Shown in pieces: positions 19,018 to 28,220 of a DNA stretch of 64,000 nucleotides. The DNA comes from JBAVVD01 sp049697115 (GTDB lineage: Bacteria > Acidobacteriota > Aminicenantia > Aminicenantales > UBA4085), in contig JBAVVD010000002.1 of the NCBI GenBank assembly GCA_049697115.1, forward strand, positions 10,961 through 74,960, given 5' to 3'. The notes under the pieces were generated by a model. The model was not told the DNA's origin, did no database searches, and saw only the letters and a program-made list of their open reading frames with translations. Each line of letters opens with the position of its first letter. The first letter of the stretch is position 1. The translations under genes were made by a program, and so were the position numbers.

Positions 19018-20274
19018 ATGGATGATCGTTATCAACAAAAAGTGAGCCCTGCGGTGAAGTGCAATTTCTGCCACCGCAGTCAGACGCAAGTCAAGAGGTT
19101 GATTGCCGGTCCAGATGGTGTATTTATTTGTGACAATTGCGTCGAAATGGCCCACTCCATCATTAAGGCGGATAGAACCAAAACTGAAGAGAAAAAGCAG
19201 AGAACGGATTTTCCCAAACCGGACGAAATCAAGGCCGCTCTGGATGAATACATCATAGGTCAAGAGCAGGCCAAAAAGAAAATCTCTGTGGCTGTGTATA
19301 ATCATTACAAGCGAATCCGCCTCTCCAGGAATGAGACGGATGTTGAGATCACCAAAAGCAATATCCTTCTGATCGGCCCCACCGGGACAGGGAAAACCCT
19401 CATGGCCCAGACTCTGGCCCGGATTTTATCCGTGCCTTTTGCGATGGCGGATGCCACCTGCCTGACAGAAGCCGGATATGTCGGGGAGGACGTGGAAAAT
19501 ATCATCTTCAAGCTGTTCCAGGCGGCGAAAGGAAACATTTCCCAGACTCAAAAAGGAATTATCTATATCGATGAAATCGATAAGATCAGCCGAAAAAGTG
19601 ACAATCCTTCGATTACCCGGGATGTTTCGGGAGAAGGAGTTCAACAAGCCCTTCTTAAGATCATTGAGGGTACGGTGGCCAACATTCCTCCTCAGGGAGG
19701 ACGGAAGCATCCTTACCAGGAATTTGTCCCTATTGACACAACGGATATTCTGTTTATTTGTGGAGGGGCCTTTGTCGGGCTGGACAAGATTATTGCCCAA
19801 CGGATTGGAAAGACAGTGGTGGGTTTTAAAGCGAACCTGATGTCCAGAAAATCCGAACCGCCTGGCGGCCTCTGGGAGGAGATTATCCCGCAGGACCTTA
19901 TCAAATTCGGCCTGATCCCCGAGCTTGTCGGTAGAATTCCCGTTGTGGCCAATTTTTCCGACCTGGACATTCAGGACCTTGTCCATATCCTGACCCGGCC
20001 GAAAAACGCTTTGATCAAACAATACCAAAAGCTTTTTGAGCTGGAAGGCGTCGAGCTGGAGTTTACAGATGAAGCCCTTCTGGTTATAGCCAGGAACTCC
20101 ATGGAAAAAAAGCTGGGGGCGCGAGGCTTGAGGTCTATCATCGAAGATTTGATGCTGGATATTATGTTCCATTTGCCTTCGGCCAAAAGATCTGCCAGGA
20201 TCAAGATCACAAAGAAGATGGTCGAGGAAAAAGAACTGAGCTTTGAACGCATCCGAGAGGCGACTGGAGTTTAA
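19018..20274 (+). CDS. clpX: ATP-dependent Clp protease ATPase subunit ClpX
   Basis: 418 residues. The N-terminal C4 zinc-binding domain (CNFCHRSQ ... CDNCV) binds adaptors. The AAA+ core has Walker A GPTGTGKTLMAQ, Walker B IIYIDEIDKI, pore loop GYVGEDV, and sensor/arginine motifs near the C-terminus (GARGLRSIIED). The loop that docks onto ClpP reads VGF in GKTVVGFKAN where most ClpX proteins have IGF. Starts 54 bases after clpP; its stop is directly followed by the lon ATG. Confidence 0.97.
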   Translation: MDDRYQQKVSPAVKCNFCHRSQTQVKRLIAGPDGVFICDNCVEMAHSIIKADRTKTEEKKQRTDFPKPDEIKAALDEYIIGQEQAKKKISVAVYNHYKRIRLSRNETDVEITKSNILLIGPTGTGKTLMAQTLARILSVPFAMADATCLTEAGYVGEDVENIIFKLFQAAKGNISQTQKGIIYIDEIDKISRKSDNPSITRDVSGEGVQQALLKIIEGTVANIPPQGGRKHPYQEFVPIDTTDILFICGGAFVGLDKIIAQRIGKTVVGFKANLMSRKSEPPGGLWEEIIPQDLIKFGLIPELVGRIPVVANFSDLDIQDLVHILTRPKNALIKQYQKLFELEGVELEFTDEALLVIARNSMEKKLGARGLRSIIEDLMLDIMFHLPSAKRSARIKITKKMVEEKELSFERIREATGV

Positions 20275-20275
20275 C

Positions 20276-22723
20276 ATGCAAAATTCAAACGAACAATTGG
20301 AAGTGATGAAGAATGTCCCACTCATTCCTCTACGGGATTTAGTGATTTTCCCCTCCACGCTGGTCCCGTTCATTATTGGCCGGTCCTCTTCCATTCAGGC
20401 ACTGGAGAAGGCTTCCGAATCCGACAAAATCATCTTTCTCTCCGCGCAGATGGATGCCTCACTGGATAATCCAAGCCCGAAGGATATTTATTCTATGGGA
20501 GTCACCGCCAAGATCATCCGGACCGTCCAGATGGATGAGCGGAATATCAAGGTGATTGTTGAGGGAAAGAAACGGGCGCGCATTCTTGAGTATGAGAGTA
20601 CGTATCCTTTTTATCAGGTCCTGGTTAAGGAGATAAAAATATTTGAGGATCAGGGCCCGGAAAGCCGGGATATATTGAAACGGGTGCTGGCGTTCTTTGA
20701 AGAATATTTGCAGCTCAGCCAGACCACGAATTTTCAGTCCATTATCCCCGCCTTGAGAGACCATACCCCCGATCGGATCGCCGACATCATCTCCTCTCAT
20801 CTGTATCTTCCCATCGAGGAAAAGCAGAATTTACTGGAGACCATCAATAGCCTGGAGCGGATCCGTCGGCTTCAATTTCTGCTGGAGAATGAAATCCTGA
20901 AGATTAATGCCGGCTTAAAAAAGGACGGCCAGAAAATGATCCGCCGCAGGATATCCTCGCGGGAAGGCGGGCCGAGTTTCTTTCCGCCGGGAGCTGGATT
21001 TCGCAAGGAAGATCAGCCCAATGAGATTGAAGAGCTCAAAAGAAAAGTGGCCCAGGCTAAGATGCCTCAGGATGCGGAAGAAAAAGCCTTTAAGGAGATC
21101 GAGCGGCTGGAATCTATGCCTCCGATGTCCGCCGAGGCCACCGTCTGCAGAAATTATCTGGATTGGCTGCTGTCTTTGCCGTGGATAAAAAAATCGCGTG
21201 AGAAAAGAGAAATCAAGGAAGCCGAAAAAATCCTCAATGAAGACCATTATGGATTGGAGAAAGTGAAAGAACGGATTCTGGAATACCTCTCCATCCGCCA
21301 GTTGGTGAAGAACCCCAAGGGCGTCATTCTCGGCCTCATTGGCCCTCCGGGCGTGGGAAAGAGCTCTCTCGGGCGGTCCATTGCCCGGTCCACAGGGCGG
21401 AAGTTCGTTCGTCTTTCATTGGGCGGAGTTCGGGACGAGGCGGAAATCAGAGGACACAGGAGAACCTATATCGGTGCATATCCGGGAAGAATCATCCAGA
21501 TGATCAAGAGAGCCGGAACGAAAAATCCTGTCTTTTTATTGGACGAAGTGGATAAAATGAGCATGGACTTTCGAGGAGACCCTGCGTCCGCACTGATGGA
21601 AGTCCTGGATCCCGAGCAGAACGGCACTTTTCTCGACCATTATATTGACACTGATTTCGATCTCTCCCAGGTCATGTTTATCGTTACAGCCAATATGATC
21701 GAGCCCATTCCCCGTCCGCTGATCGACCGGATGGAGATTATTCGCATTCCTGGATACACGGAAGATGAAAAACTGGAGATTGCAAAACAATTTCTTTGGC
21801 CCAAACAGATAAAGGCCCATGGTCTGACCGAGAAGAACCTTAAAATCGCCGATCCAGCGATAATGAAAACGATCGACGAATACACCAGGGAAGCCGGTGT
21901 GCGGAATCTGGAGCGCGAGATCACCTCCATCTGCCGGAAAGTGGTGAAAAAAGTCATCGATAAAGGAAAGGACTATAAAGAGAGGGTCACCATTAAGACG
22001 TTGGAAGATTATCTGGGCGTGCCCAAGTACCGGCGGTCGGAAATTGACAAAGAAGATGAAGTGGGCGTGGCCATTGGAATGGCCTGGACGGAGTTTGGCG
22101 GCGAACTGCTGACCTTCGAATCGACAAAAATGCACGGAAAGGGAAATTTTACGTTGACCGGACAGTTGGGCGAGATCATGCAGGAATCCGCTCAAGCGGC
22201 CTTCAGCTATGTCCGTGCCAAAGTGTTTGAGCTCAACATCGCCAGGGATATCCACAAAAATTTTGACATTCATATTCACGTGCCCGAAGGAGCTACTCCA
22301 AAGGAAGGCCCCTCAGCTGGAATTACGATAGCCATTTCGATTCTTTCGCTTTTGACGGAGATTCCCGTAAGCAAAAAAGTCGCTATGAGCGGCGAGATCA
22401 CACTGAAAGGTAAGGTTTTGCCAATCGGCGGAATCAAGGAAAAGCTTCTGGCCGCACACCGGGAGGGCATCCATGAGGTGATTCTTCCGATGGACAATAA
22501 ACCGGACCTGAAAGATGTGCCCAAAAATATTCTTCAGGATATAAAAATCCATCTGGTGCAAAATATGGACGAAGTCCTGAAAATTGTCCTGACCAAAGAG
22601 CTGCCGCACAAGCCGAAGGCCCGGAAACGAAGGAAGAAAAAAGAAGAGGTTGGCGTGACCCCAGAGATTCAGGAGAGGGGAGGGGAGAGCGAAAGCCCAA
22701 AAGAACCACTTTTAACTCATTGA
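20276..22723 (+). CDS. lon: ATP-dependent Lon protease
   Basis: 815 residues from the ATG at 20276, one base after the clpX stop with GGAG upstream; an in-frame ATG at 20243 inside clpX is less likely. N-terminal substrate-recognition domain (VPLIPLRDLVIFPSTLVPF), AAA+ module with Walker A GPPGVGKSSLGRS, and the C-terminal Ser-Lys protease domain with catalytic Ser in KEGPSAGITIA and Lys in TLKGKVLPIGGIKEKLLAA. The last ~40 residues are a basic, low-complexity tail (KPKARKRRKKKEE), longer than usual. Degrades misfolded and regulatory proteins. Confidence 0.97.
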   Translation: MQNSNEQLEVMKNVPLIPLRDLVIFPSTLVPFIIGRSSSIQALEKASESDKIIFLSAQMDASLDNPSPKDIYSMGVTAKIIRTVQMDERNIKVIVEGKKRARILEYESTYPFYQVLVKEIKIFEDQGPESRDILKRVLAFFEEYLQLSQTTNFQSIIPALRDHTPDRIADIISSHLYLPIEEKQNLLETINSLERIRRLQFLLENEILKINAGLKKDGQKMIRRRISSREGGPSFFPPGAGFRKEDQPNEIEELKRKVAQAKMPQDAEEKAFKEIERLESMPPMSAEATVCRNYLDWLLSLPWIKKSREKREIKEAEKILNEDHYGLEKVKERILEYLSIRQLVKNPKGVILGLIGPPGVGKSSLGRSIARSTGRKFVRLSLGGVRDEAEIRGHRRTYIGAYPGRIIQMIKRAGTKNPVFLLDEVDKMSMDFRGDPASALMEVLDPEQNGTFLDHYIDTDFDLSQVMFIVTANMIEPIPRPLIDRMEIIRIPGYTEDEKLEIAKQFLWPKQIKAHGLTEKNLKIADPAIMKTIDEYTREAGVRNLEREITSICRKVVKKVIDKGKDYKERVTIKTLEDYLGVPKYRRSEIDKEDEVGVAIGMAWTEFGGELLTFESTKMHGKGNFTLTGQLGEIMQESAQAAFSYVRAKVFELNIARDIHKNFDIHIHVPEGATPKEGPSAGITIAISILSLLTEIPVSKKVAMSGEITLKGKVLPIGGIKEKLLAAHREGIHEVILPMDNKPDLKDVPKNILQDIKIHLVQNMDEVLKIVLTKELPHKPKARKRRKKKEEVGVTPEIQERGGESESPKEPLLTH

Positions 22724-22841
22724 AAATAAAGCAATTAAATCATTTCATTTGTGTTCAATATTTTGTTTGAATCATACAAATCATATCAACATCAGGATGA
22801 GCGTTTGATGTTGGCAAATTCAAAATGACTGAGAGGTAAAA

Positions 22842-24122
22842 ATGAATGAGTTCAATATAGTTGACCTTGAAGAAAAAACAGCCAAGGAATTGGCAAAGGT
22901 TGCCGGCCAGATCGGCGTTTCTGAGGAGGAAATTGACAAAACGAACAAACATAATCTGATTTTTAAAATTCTGGAGGCTCAGGCTAAAAAAAACGGCCTT
23001 CTGTTTTCAGAGGGAGTGCTGGAGTGCCTGGAAGATGGGTTCGGATTTTTACGGGCGCCGGAATTCAGCTACTTGCCAAGCCAGGATGACATCTATGTTT
23101 CTCCTTCTCAAATCCGGAAATTCCAGCTCCGAACAGGGGATACCATCTCCGGAATTGTGCGTCCGCCGAAGAATGGCGAAAAATATTTTGCCCTGATCAA
23201 GATCGAAGCGATCAATTTTGTCCATCCCGATGTCATTCTCGAGGACCGGAGAAATGTCCATTTCGAGAGCCTGACACCTCTCTATCCCCATGAGAAAATC
23301 ATGCTGCAAGACGGAAATCAGAAGAACCTGAATGCCCGGATCATGGAACTCCTGACGCCTATCGGAAAAGGGCAGAGAGGCTTGATTGTCTCGCCGCCGC
23401 GCGCGGGGAAGACCACGCTGCTCAAGACGATAGCCAAATCTGTCGAGAAGAACCATCCGGAAATATTTCTCATTGTCCTTCTTGTGGCCGAGCGTCCAGA
23501 AGAAGTGACCGACTTTCAGAGAAGCGTCAACGGCGAAGTCGTTGCTTCCACATTCGACGAGCCGCCGGCGCGGAACGCCCAGGTGGCCAATATTGTCCTG
23601 GAAAAGGCCAAAAGGCTTGTGGAGATTAAAAGAGATGTGGTGATCTTGCTGGACAGCATTACGCGTCTGGCCAGGGCCCACAACGCCATTATCCCGCCAT
23701 CGGGAAAGGTCCTATCCGGAGGCATTGACGCTAATGCATTGAATAAGCCAAAAAAGTTTTTCGGTTCTGCCCGAAAAATTGAAGAGGGGGGGAGCCTGAC
23801 TATTATGGCCACCGCGCTGATCGATACCGGCAGCCGTATGGACGAGGTGATATTTGAAGAATTTAAAGGTACCGGCAATCTGGAAATCAACCTTGATCGG
23901 CGTCTGGTCGACAAAAGACTTTTTCCGGCCATTGACATCAGCCGATCAGGGACACGCAAAGAAGAACTGTTGATTGAAGAGAACGAACTAAACCGGATCT
24001 GGATTCTGAGAAAAGTGCTCAGCCAGCTTGCCGAAGTGGATGCCATGGAGCTGTTGATTGAAAAGATATCAAAGACAAAGACAAACGCCGACTTTCTGGG
24101 CGCTATGAGCAAAGGCCTGTAA
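22842..24122 (+). CDS. rho: Transcription termination factor Rho
   Basis: 426 residues, close to E. coli Rho (419). The N-terminal helical part leads into the RNA-binding cold-shock-like domain (EGVLECLEDGFGFLRAPEFSY). The RecA-like ATPase has P-loop SPPRAGKTTLLKTIA, Walker B VVILLDSITRLARAHN and the conserved GGIDANALNKPKKFFGSARKIE in which Q- and R-loop residues sit. A hexameric RNA helicase that ends transcripts. Own unit: 118-base AT-rich gap after lon. No strong terminator is visible after it. Confidence 0.97.
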   Translation: MNEFNIVDLEEKTAKELAKVAGQIGVSEEEIDKTNKHNLIFKILEAQAKKNGLLFSEGVLECLEDGFGFLRAPEFSYLPSQDDIYVSPSQIRKFQLRTGDTISGIVRPPKNGEKYFALIKIEAINFVHPDVILEDRRNVHFESLTPLYPHEKIMLQDGNQKNLNARIMELLTPIGKGQRGLIVSPPRAGKTTLLKTIAKSVEKNHPEIFLIVLLVAERPEEVTDFQRSVNGEVVASTFDEPPARNAQVANIVLEKAKRLVEIKRDVVILLDSITRLARAHNAIIPPSGKVLSGGIDANALNKPKKFFGSARKIEEGGSLTIMATALIDTGSRMDEVIFEEFKGTGNLEINLDRRLVDKRLFPAIDISRSGTRKEELLIEENELNRIWILRKVLSQLAEVDAMELLIEKISKTKTNADFLGAMSKGL

Positions 24123-24315
24123 ACAGAATATCCTGACTTCTGAAAGGAATTCTTTCCTAATAATTAAGTTATTGTCGATAAGGAACAAATCTTTTTAAAT
24201 TCCCTTAAAATTTAATCATAAAATATATTTGCTTGTCGGAATATTATGTGGAATATTTTAGGTTAAAGGCTTTTTGATTAATATATCGATTAAAGCAAAA
24301 TTGACAATTCTTTAT

Positions 24316-24336
24316 CTAGCCTGGATTTCCACGGAC
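24316..24336 (+). repeat. Left terminal inverted repeat of the insertion sequence
   Basis: Begins CTAGCCTGGATTTCCACG; exact reverse complement of 26414-26434. Confidence 0.9.
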
Positions 24337-24599
24337 GGATATTAAGCTAAGAGAGTTCCAAATTATCGTCTCTGAGAACGATTCCCAAAGCCAATGTTTC
24401 TTGAGGAAATTGATCTCGAAAGCTTCCTTTCGGTTTTATCCTTTGCTTAGTCAAAAGGTGCACTGTAAAGAAAGAAAATATGTATTATCATTCCGTTTTG
24501 TATGAGCACCATGATCTGCGTATCCAAAGGTAAACTGAGCATTTACTCCCTATTTCCCCCATATCAACAGTATCAACCTATTGCGGCTAAAAAATCGAC

Positions 24600-26375
24600 T
24601 TGACACAGCATATTGTATATGATATTGTTTTATTTGTGGCAATCAGACAACCAAAAGACCTAAGTCAATGCCGCCGCTTCTTCCTTGAACCCCGTCACCC
24701 CAAACACCGCATCTATGAGGCTCTGCGGGCCTATTTCGTCGAAGGCCGCCCACCCAAAGAGGTCGCCCGGGCCCTTGGCTATTCCGTCGGCTCTTTCCAT
24801 GTCTTGTGCCACCACTTCCGCCGGGATCCCGACCCCGTCTTTTTTGCCTCTCCACGACCTGGCCCGCGTTCGCAGCCGAAAAAGTCTGCCGCTCGCGAGC
24901 TCATCATCTCCCTTCGCAAGCAGAACTACTCGGTCTATGAGATCAGCCAGACGTTGAAGGAGAAAAACTGTCCCTTGAGTCCCACCGCGGTGCGCGAAGT
25001 GTTGAAAGAGGAGGGGTTTGCTCCGCTGCCCCGACGCTTGGATGAGGAACGTCCCTCCTATGCCCGGCCGACCATTGAGCCTGTGGCTGACGTCCGTGCC
25101 TTTTCGCTTGAGCCACGCTCTTGGGTGACCCGCTGTGGCGGGCTGTTTCTCTTTGTTCCCGATTTGGTCCGCTTCGATGTCGCCCGGCTGGCGGTGTCCG
25201 CCCATCTTCCGGGCTCGACGATGATACCTGCAGAGCACGCCTTGCGCGCCTGCTTGGCGCTGAAACTCTGGTCTGTGGAGCGCAAAAGCCATGTGATGGC
25301 CCTGGCCGCTGATGAAGGGCTGGCTCTCTTTACGGGATTGAATGCCATTCCCAAGAAAAGTTTCCTTACGGAATACTCTTCCCGCTTGGATCACTCCAAG
25401 ACCACGCGCCTCCTGGCCGCCTGGCACGAACAGCTGTTGGGAGCAGGTTATTTCCCCGGCACATCATTCAATCTCGATTTCCATTCTGTGCCGTACTATG
25501 GCGAGTCTCCCCAGGTGGAGCGTCACTACGTCTCAGCGCGCAGCCGGCGTCAGGCCAGCATTCTGGTCTTTCTAGCCCAGGATGCCGAAGGGCAGACGTT
25601 CTGTTATTCCAATGCGGATTTGCGAAAAGGAGAGGAATCGGAAGAGGTCTTCCGTTTCATCTCGTTCTGGAAACACACTCATGGCCAACTGCCACGCCAG
25701 CTGGTCTTCGATTCCCGGCTGACAACGCAGGCCAAGTTGGCCAAGCTGGATACGATGGGCATCGATTTCATCACACTCCGGCGTCGGTCTCCAAAAGTCC
25801 TCAAGGACATCGTTTGTCTACCGCGCTCAGCCTGGCGGGTCATTGAACTGGATATCCCGACCCGCAAGTATCGCACGCCCCGCTTCTACGAACAGACGGT
25901 TCGTCTGGCCGGTCATGACTTCCGACAGCTTTACATCCAGGACCTGGGACACGAAGATCCCACCGTTCTCCTCACTAACCAGCGGCGGACCTCAGTCAAA
26001 CAGCTAATCACGCGCTATGCCCACAGGATGTTGATCGAAAATGCCCTCTCAGATGCTGTCCGTTTTTTCCATCTGGATGCTCTTTCCTCGGCGGTCGGCC
26101 TGAAGGTGGATTTTGACATGGCTTTGCTCGTCATGGCCAGCGCCCTCTACCGTCTGTTGGCGCGGCGGATGAGGGGTTATTCCGATGCCCAGGCCCGTCA
26201 TCTCTTTCGCGACATCATTGATATTCCTGCTGATGTGAGGATCGAAGGACGCGAAGTCGAGGTCAAGTTTCACCGCCGCTCTCACCTCCCGATCATCCTG
26301 GCCTCAGGACTCATGGATCAACCTGTGCTGGTGCCTTGGTGGAATGGATTATCATTGAGACTGACAGCTTCTTGA
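24600..26375 (+). CDS. DDE transposase with N-terminal HTH domains, IS4-superfamily-like
   Basis: 591 residues if started at TTG 24600; GTG at 24636 is an alternative. TTGACA at 24600-24605 with TATTGT 17 bases later looks like a promoter, which would favour a downstream, near-leaderless start. Residues about 25-140 hold two helix-turn-helix units (PPKEVARALGYSVGSFHVLC and NYSVYEISQTLKE). The catalytic RNase H-like part has candidate acidic residues in SFNLDFHSVPYYG, QLVFDSRLTT and RMLIENALSDAV; the last resembles the Y-R-E signature region of IS4-type enzymes. I do not recognise the exact IS family. Intact, and within matching terminal repeats, so probably recently active. Confidence 0.85.
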   Translation: MTQHIVYDIVLFVAIRQPKDLSQCRRFFLEPRHPKHRIYEALRAYFVEGRPPKEVARALGYSVGSFHVLCHHFRRDPDPVFFASPRPGPRSQPKKSAARELIISLRKQNYSVYEISQTLKEKNCPLSPTAVREVLKEEGFAPLPRRLDEERPSYARPTIEPVADVRAFSLEPRSWVTRCGGLFLFVPDLVRFDVARLAVSAHLPGSTMIPAEHALRACLALKLWSVERKSHVMALAADEGLALFTGLNAIPKKSFLTEYSSRLDHSKTTRLLAAWHEQLLGAGYFPGTSFNLDFHSVPYYGESPQVERHYVSARSRRQASILVFLAQDAEGQTFCYSNADLRKGEESEEVFRFISFWKHTHGQLPRQLVFDSRLTTQAKLAKLDTMGIDFITLRRRSPKVLKDIVCLPRSAWRVIELDIPTRKYRTPRFYEQTVRLAGHDFRQLYIQDLGHEDPTVLLTNQRRTSVKQLITRYAHRMLIENALSDAVRFFHLDALSSAVGLKVDFDMALLVMASALYRLLARRMRGYSDAQARHLFRDIIDIPADVRIEGREVEVKFHRRSHLPIILASGLMDQPVLVPWWNGLSLRLTAS

Positions 26376-26413
26376 AACGCTGCCCAAACTTATGGATACT
26401 TAGGTGAATAGTT

Positions 26414-26434
26414 GTCCGTGGAAATCCAGGCTAG
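26414..26434 (-). repeat. Right terminal inverted repeat of the insertion sequence
   Basis: Ends GGAAATCCAGGCTAG; exact reverse complement of 24316-24336. Confidence 0.9.
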
Positions 26435-26658
26435 TATTCCCCATTCACCCAGTTCAGGGAAAAACGAATATGCTTTTTTAATAATGTCTTCAAATTGTCT
26501 TTGATTCCAATTTTTGGACGTTAAATGCTCTAATAGTAGAGGCGAATATTTAATTGATATTTTGGGCATTTCAAGGCCCTGTTAATCTATTAGGTTACTT
26601 GTTAGAAGGATAGCACCGATAGAGAGGGGAGTCAATGCGACAAGCAAACCTCTCCTCT

Positions 26659-26680
26659 TGTCACAAATATGTCACAAATT
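26659..26680 (+). repeat. Left copy of tandem GTCACAAAT repeat, possible integrase arm site
   Basis: Two direct TGTCACAAAT units 12 bases apart. The 22-base block matches the block at 30921-30942 at 18 positions in the same orientation. A TTGACT (26680) with TGGTAT 17 bases later overlaps its edge and could be a promoter. The rest of 26435-26787 is AT-rich with no supportable gene. Confidence 0.45.
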
Positions 26681-26787
26681 TGACTGAAAAACGCTGAAAT
26701 TATGGTATTGTGATTGAAAGTAAGATTACTCGTAAATCGCTGATATTATTGATATTTCTCTTGAAATCAAGGCCTTATGAATCATGA

Positions 26788-26997
26788 GATTTATCCTTTT
26801 GCGAAGGCTTTGCTCCCGTGGCCAACAGGCAAGGGAAATGGGGGTTTATCGACACGAAAGGCAATGTGGTCATCCCTTTCCAGTATGACCTGGCCGACTG
26901 CTTCATCAACGGCTTGGTCTGTGTCCATGTACGGAATCATATCGGCTATATCGACCGCCGATGTCGCTGCGTCTGGGAGCTGGGAAAAACGACCTAA
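26788..26997 (+). pseudogene. Remnant of a WG-repeat (KWG) protein
   Basis: Open frame of 69 codons with no start codon (TGA at 26785 just before it). It translates to typical WG-repeat text: EGFAPVANRQGKWGFID followed by TKGNVVIPFQYDLADCFINGL and HIGYIDRR. Such repeats (EGLAPV..GKWGFIDK.G..VI) occur in long tandem arrays, so this is a broken piece of one to two repeats. An overlapping +2 frame with an ATG at 26777 gives meaningless sequence and is not the gene. Confidence 0.7.
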
Positions 26998-27019
26998 GGA
27001 TCTTCAACATTTATTCTAG

Positions 27020-27190
27020 AGCAATCCCAAGACAACTCCTCCGCCTGAGTTCGCCGCAATCGAGCAAGGGCTCCTCGATTTCGTCAAGGAGAAGTTCAAG
27101 AAGGGCGGATTTAGAAAGAGCCCAAATAGAGGGATGTTTAAAAGAAGAGAAAATACTCTATGTGAAAATGGCAGCGAACTCTTAAAGTAA
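27020..27190 (+). pseudogene. Possible C-terminal gene remnant, family not recognised
   Basis: Frame of 56 codons after a TAG at 27017 and without a start. It reads TTPPPEFAAIEQGLLDFVKE then KFKKGGFRKSPNRG and ends at TAA 27188. The amphipathic, protein-like composition suggests the tail of a lost gene, but I cannot name it. A different overlapping frame with an ATG at 26961 looks less protein-like. Confidence 0.3.
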
Positions 27191-27239
27191 AGTGCCATTG
27201 TATTCATTAAGGGAAAATGACCTATTTTTTCGCATGGTT

Positions 27240-28220
27240 TTAAACCTGATTTATTTCCAATAATAAAATTTTTCTGTCCGATTTTTCTTCGCGGCTGCTA
27301 TAATTCCTAATTATGGAATAGTACTTTTTATTTTCTAAGAAAGTCTCTCGCGTTCTCAATCTATTACCTTTCTCAAAAATAACTTTTATCTTGCCTTTAT
27401 AAAATTTAACAGATCTCACCAGACGAAGAACAGGAACTCCTTCTCGTGTGGAATCACGGAAAAGCGATTTGCCTGCAAAAGCCCTAATAGGCCGGAAAAA
27501 ATAAAATGGCTTAGCGTAATTTAACGTGGTCGAGAGATTCCTCTTTATTTTTTTAAAAGAGCTTTTTATTGGATTATCATGTGATGTTATTTCTTGGGGG
27601 CTTGGCATTTTTATATTTCCCCAATAACAGCTATCCTTTAGTCTTTCACCAAACCAATTCAAAAGCTCCGCTATATTTTTCCAAGCTATTTCGCCAGCTT
27701 CATTTCTCATAGCTAGCGCCCATAAAAAGCAAATTTGATTTGTATAACTCCTCTCCCTAGCTTTTTTCCCTTCACGAAAAGGCATCGGGAAATACTTTTT
27801 GATGACTTCGTTTTCATACCTAAAAGTGGCCGCTTTCTTTTCTAGCCCAGCAATCTGATTATTTATGTTCTTCATGAACGGGTCGAGGCCATGGATAGAC
27901 AAGATATGTTTTTCAAGTATTTTAAGACCTTTAAATTCTTTAATGTTTGAGAAAGTAGGTAACCGGTTGAGATAGTATTTATTGAAATAAACTTTTAGAG
28001 TATGCGTTACTTTTTCTCGGATCTTTATTAATTCTTTAATTTCGTTTTCTATCTCATGCTTTGTTATTCCATTGATTTTCTTTGTAAATATTGACTTTCC
28101 CGCAAAAACATCGGCAATCACATGGGCAAAATTTATAAGATGAAATTTGAAATATTCTATTAAGCCCTGATTGAGTGTTTGTGGACTCATGTCAGGGGGA
28201 ATTGTGAATTTGTATTTCAT
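27240..28220 (-). CDS. Unrecognised AT-rich cargo gene of the integrative element
   Basis: 326 residues from ATG at 28220. I recognise no family, no signal peptide and no membrane helix. It is rich in Lys, Ile, Phe and Asn and strongly basic, and much more AT-rich than the core genes, a sign of transfer. Features: a helical N-terminal half with a coiled-coil-like stretch (HEIENEIKELIKIREKVTH), a central MRNEAGEIAWKNIAELLNWF, and a C-terminal part with many aromatic and basic residues (YAKPFYFFRPIRAFAGKSLF). It runs against the other genes of the element, as accessory cargo often does. Defence, regulation or nucleic-acid binding are all possible; none is shown. Confidence 0.65.
   Translation of the reverse strand: MKYKFTIPPDMSPQTLNQGLIEYFKFHLINFAHVIADVFAGKSIFTKKINGITKHEIENEIKELIKIREKVTHTLKVYFNKYYLNRLPTFSNIKEFKGLKILEKHILSIHGLDPFMKNINNQIAGLEKKAATFRYENEVIKKYFPMPFREGKKARERSYTNQICFLWALAMRNEAGEIAWKNIAELLNWFGERLKDSCYWGNIKMPSPQEITSHDNPIKSSFKKIKRNLSTTLNYAKPFYFFRPIRAFAGKSLFRDSTREGVPVLRLVRSVKFYKGKIKVIFEKGNRLRTRETFLENKKYYSIIRNYSSREEKSDRKILLLEINQV

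Larger units (their letters stand above)
24316..26434 (+). mobile_element. Insertion sequence, about 2.1 kb, with perfect 21-bp terminal inverted repeats
   Basis: Two perfect inverted copies of a 21-base end bound the element: 24316-24336 (starting CTAGCCTGGATTT) and 26414-26434. The outermost CTAG is palindromic, so it may be a 4-base target duplication rather than part of the repeat; TA duplication is another reading. One transposase gene lies between. The 263 bases between the left end and the transposase hold no gene I can support. The transposase is visibly richer in G+C than the AT-rich flanks, so it arrived from a different background. Sits between rho and the integrative element. Confidence 0.88.

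Noticed and set aside
24123..24316. Rho-downstream hairpin GAAAG/CTTTC near 24142 as an intrinsic terminator
   Set aside because: Stem of only five bases and no T-run.
26777..27016. 80-codon ORF from ATG 26777
   Set aside because: Its protein is low in order, while the overlapping frame gives clear WG-repeat sequence.
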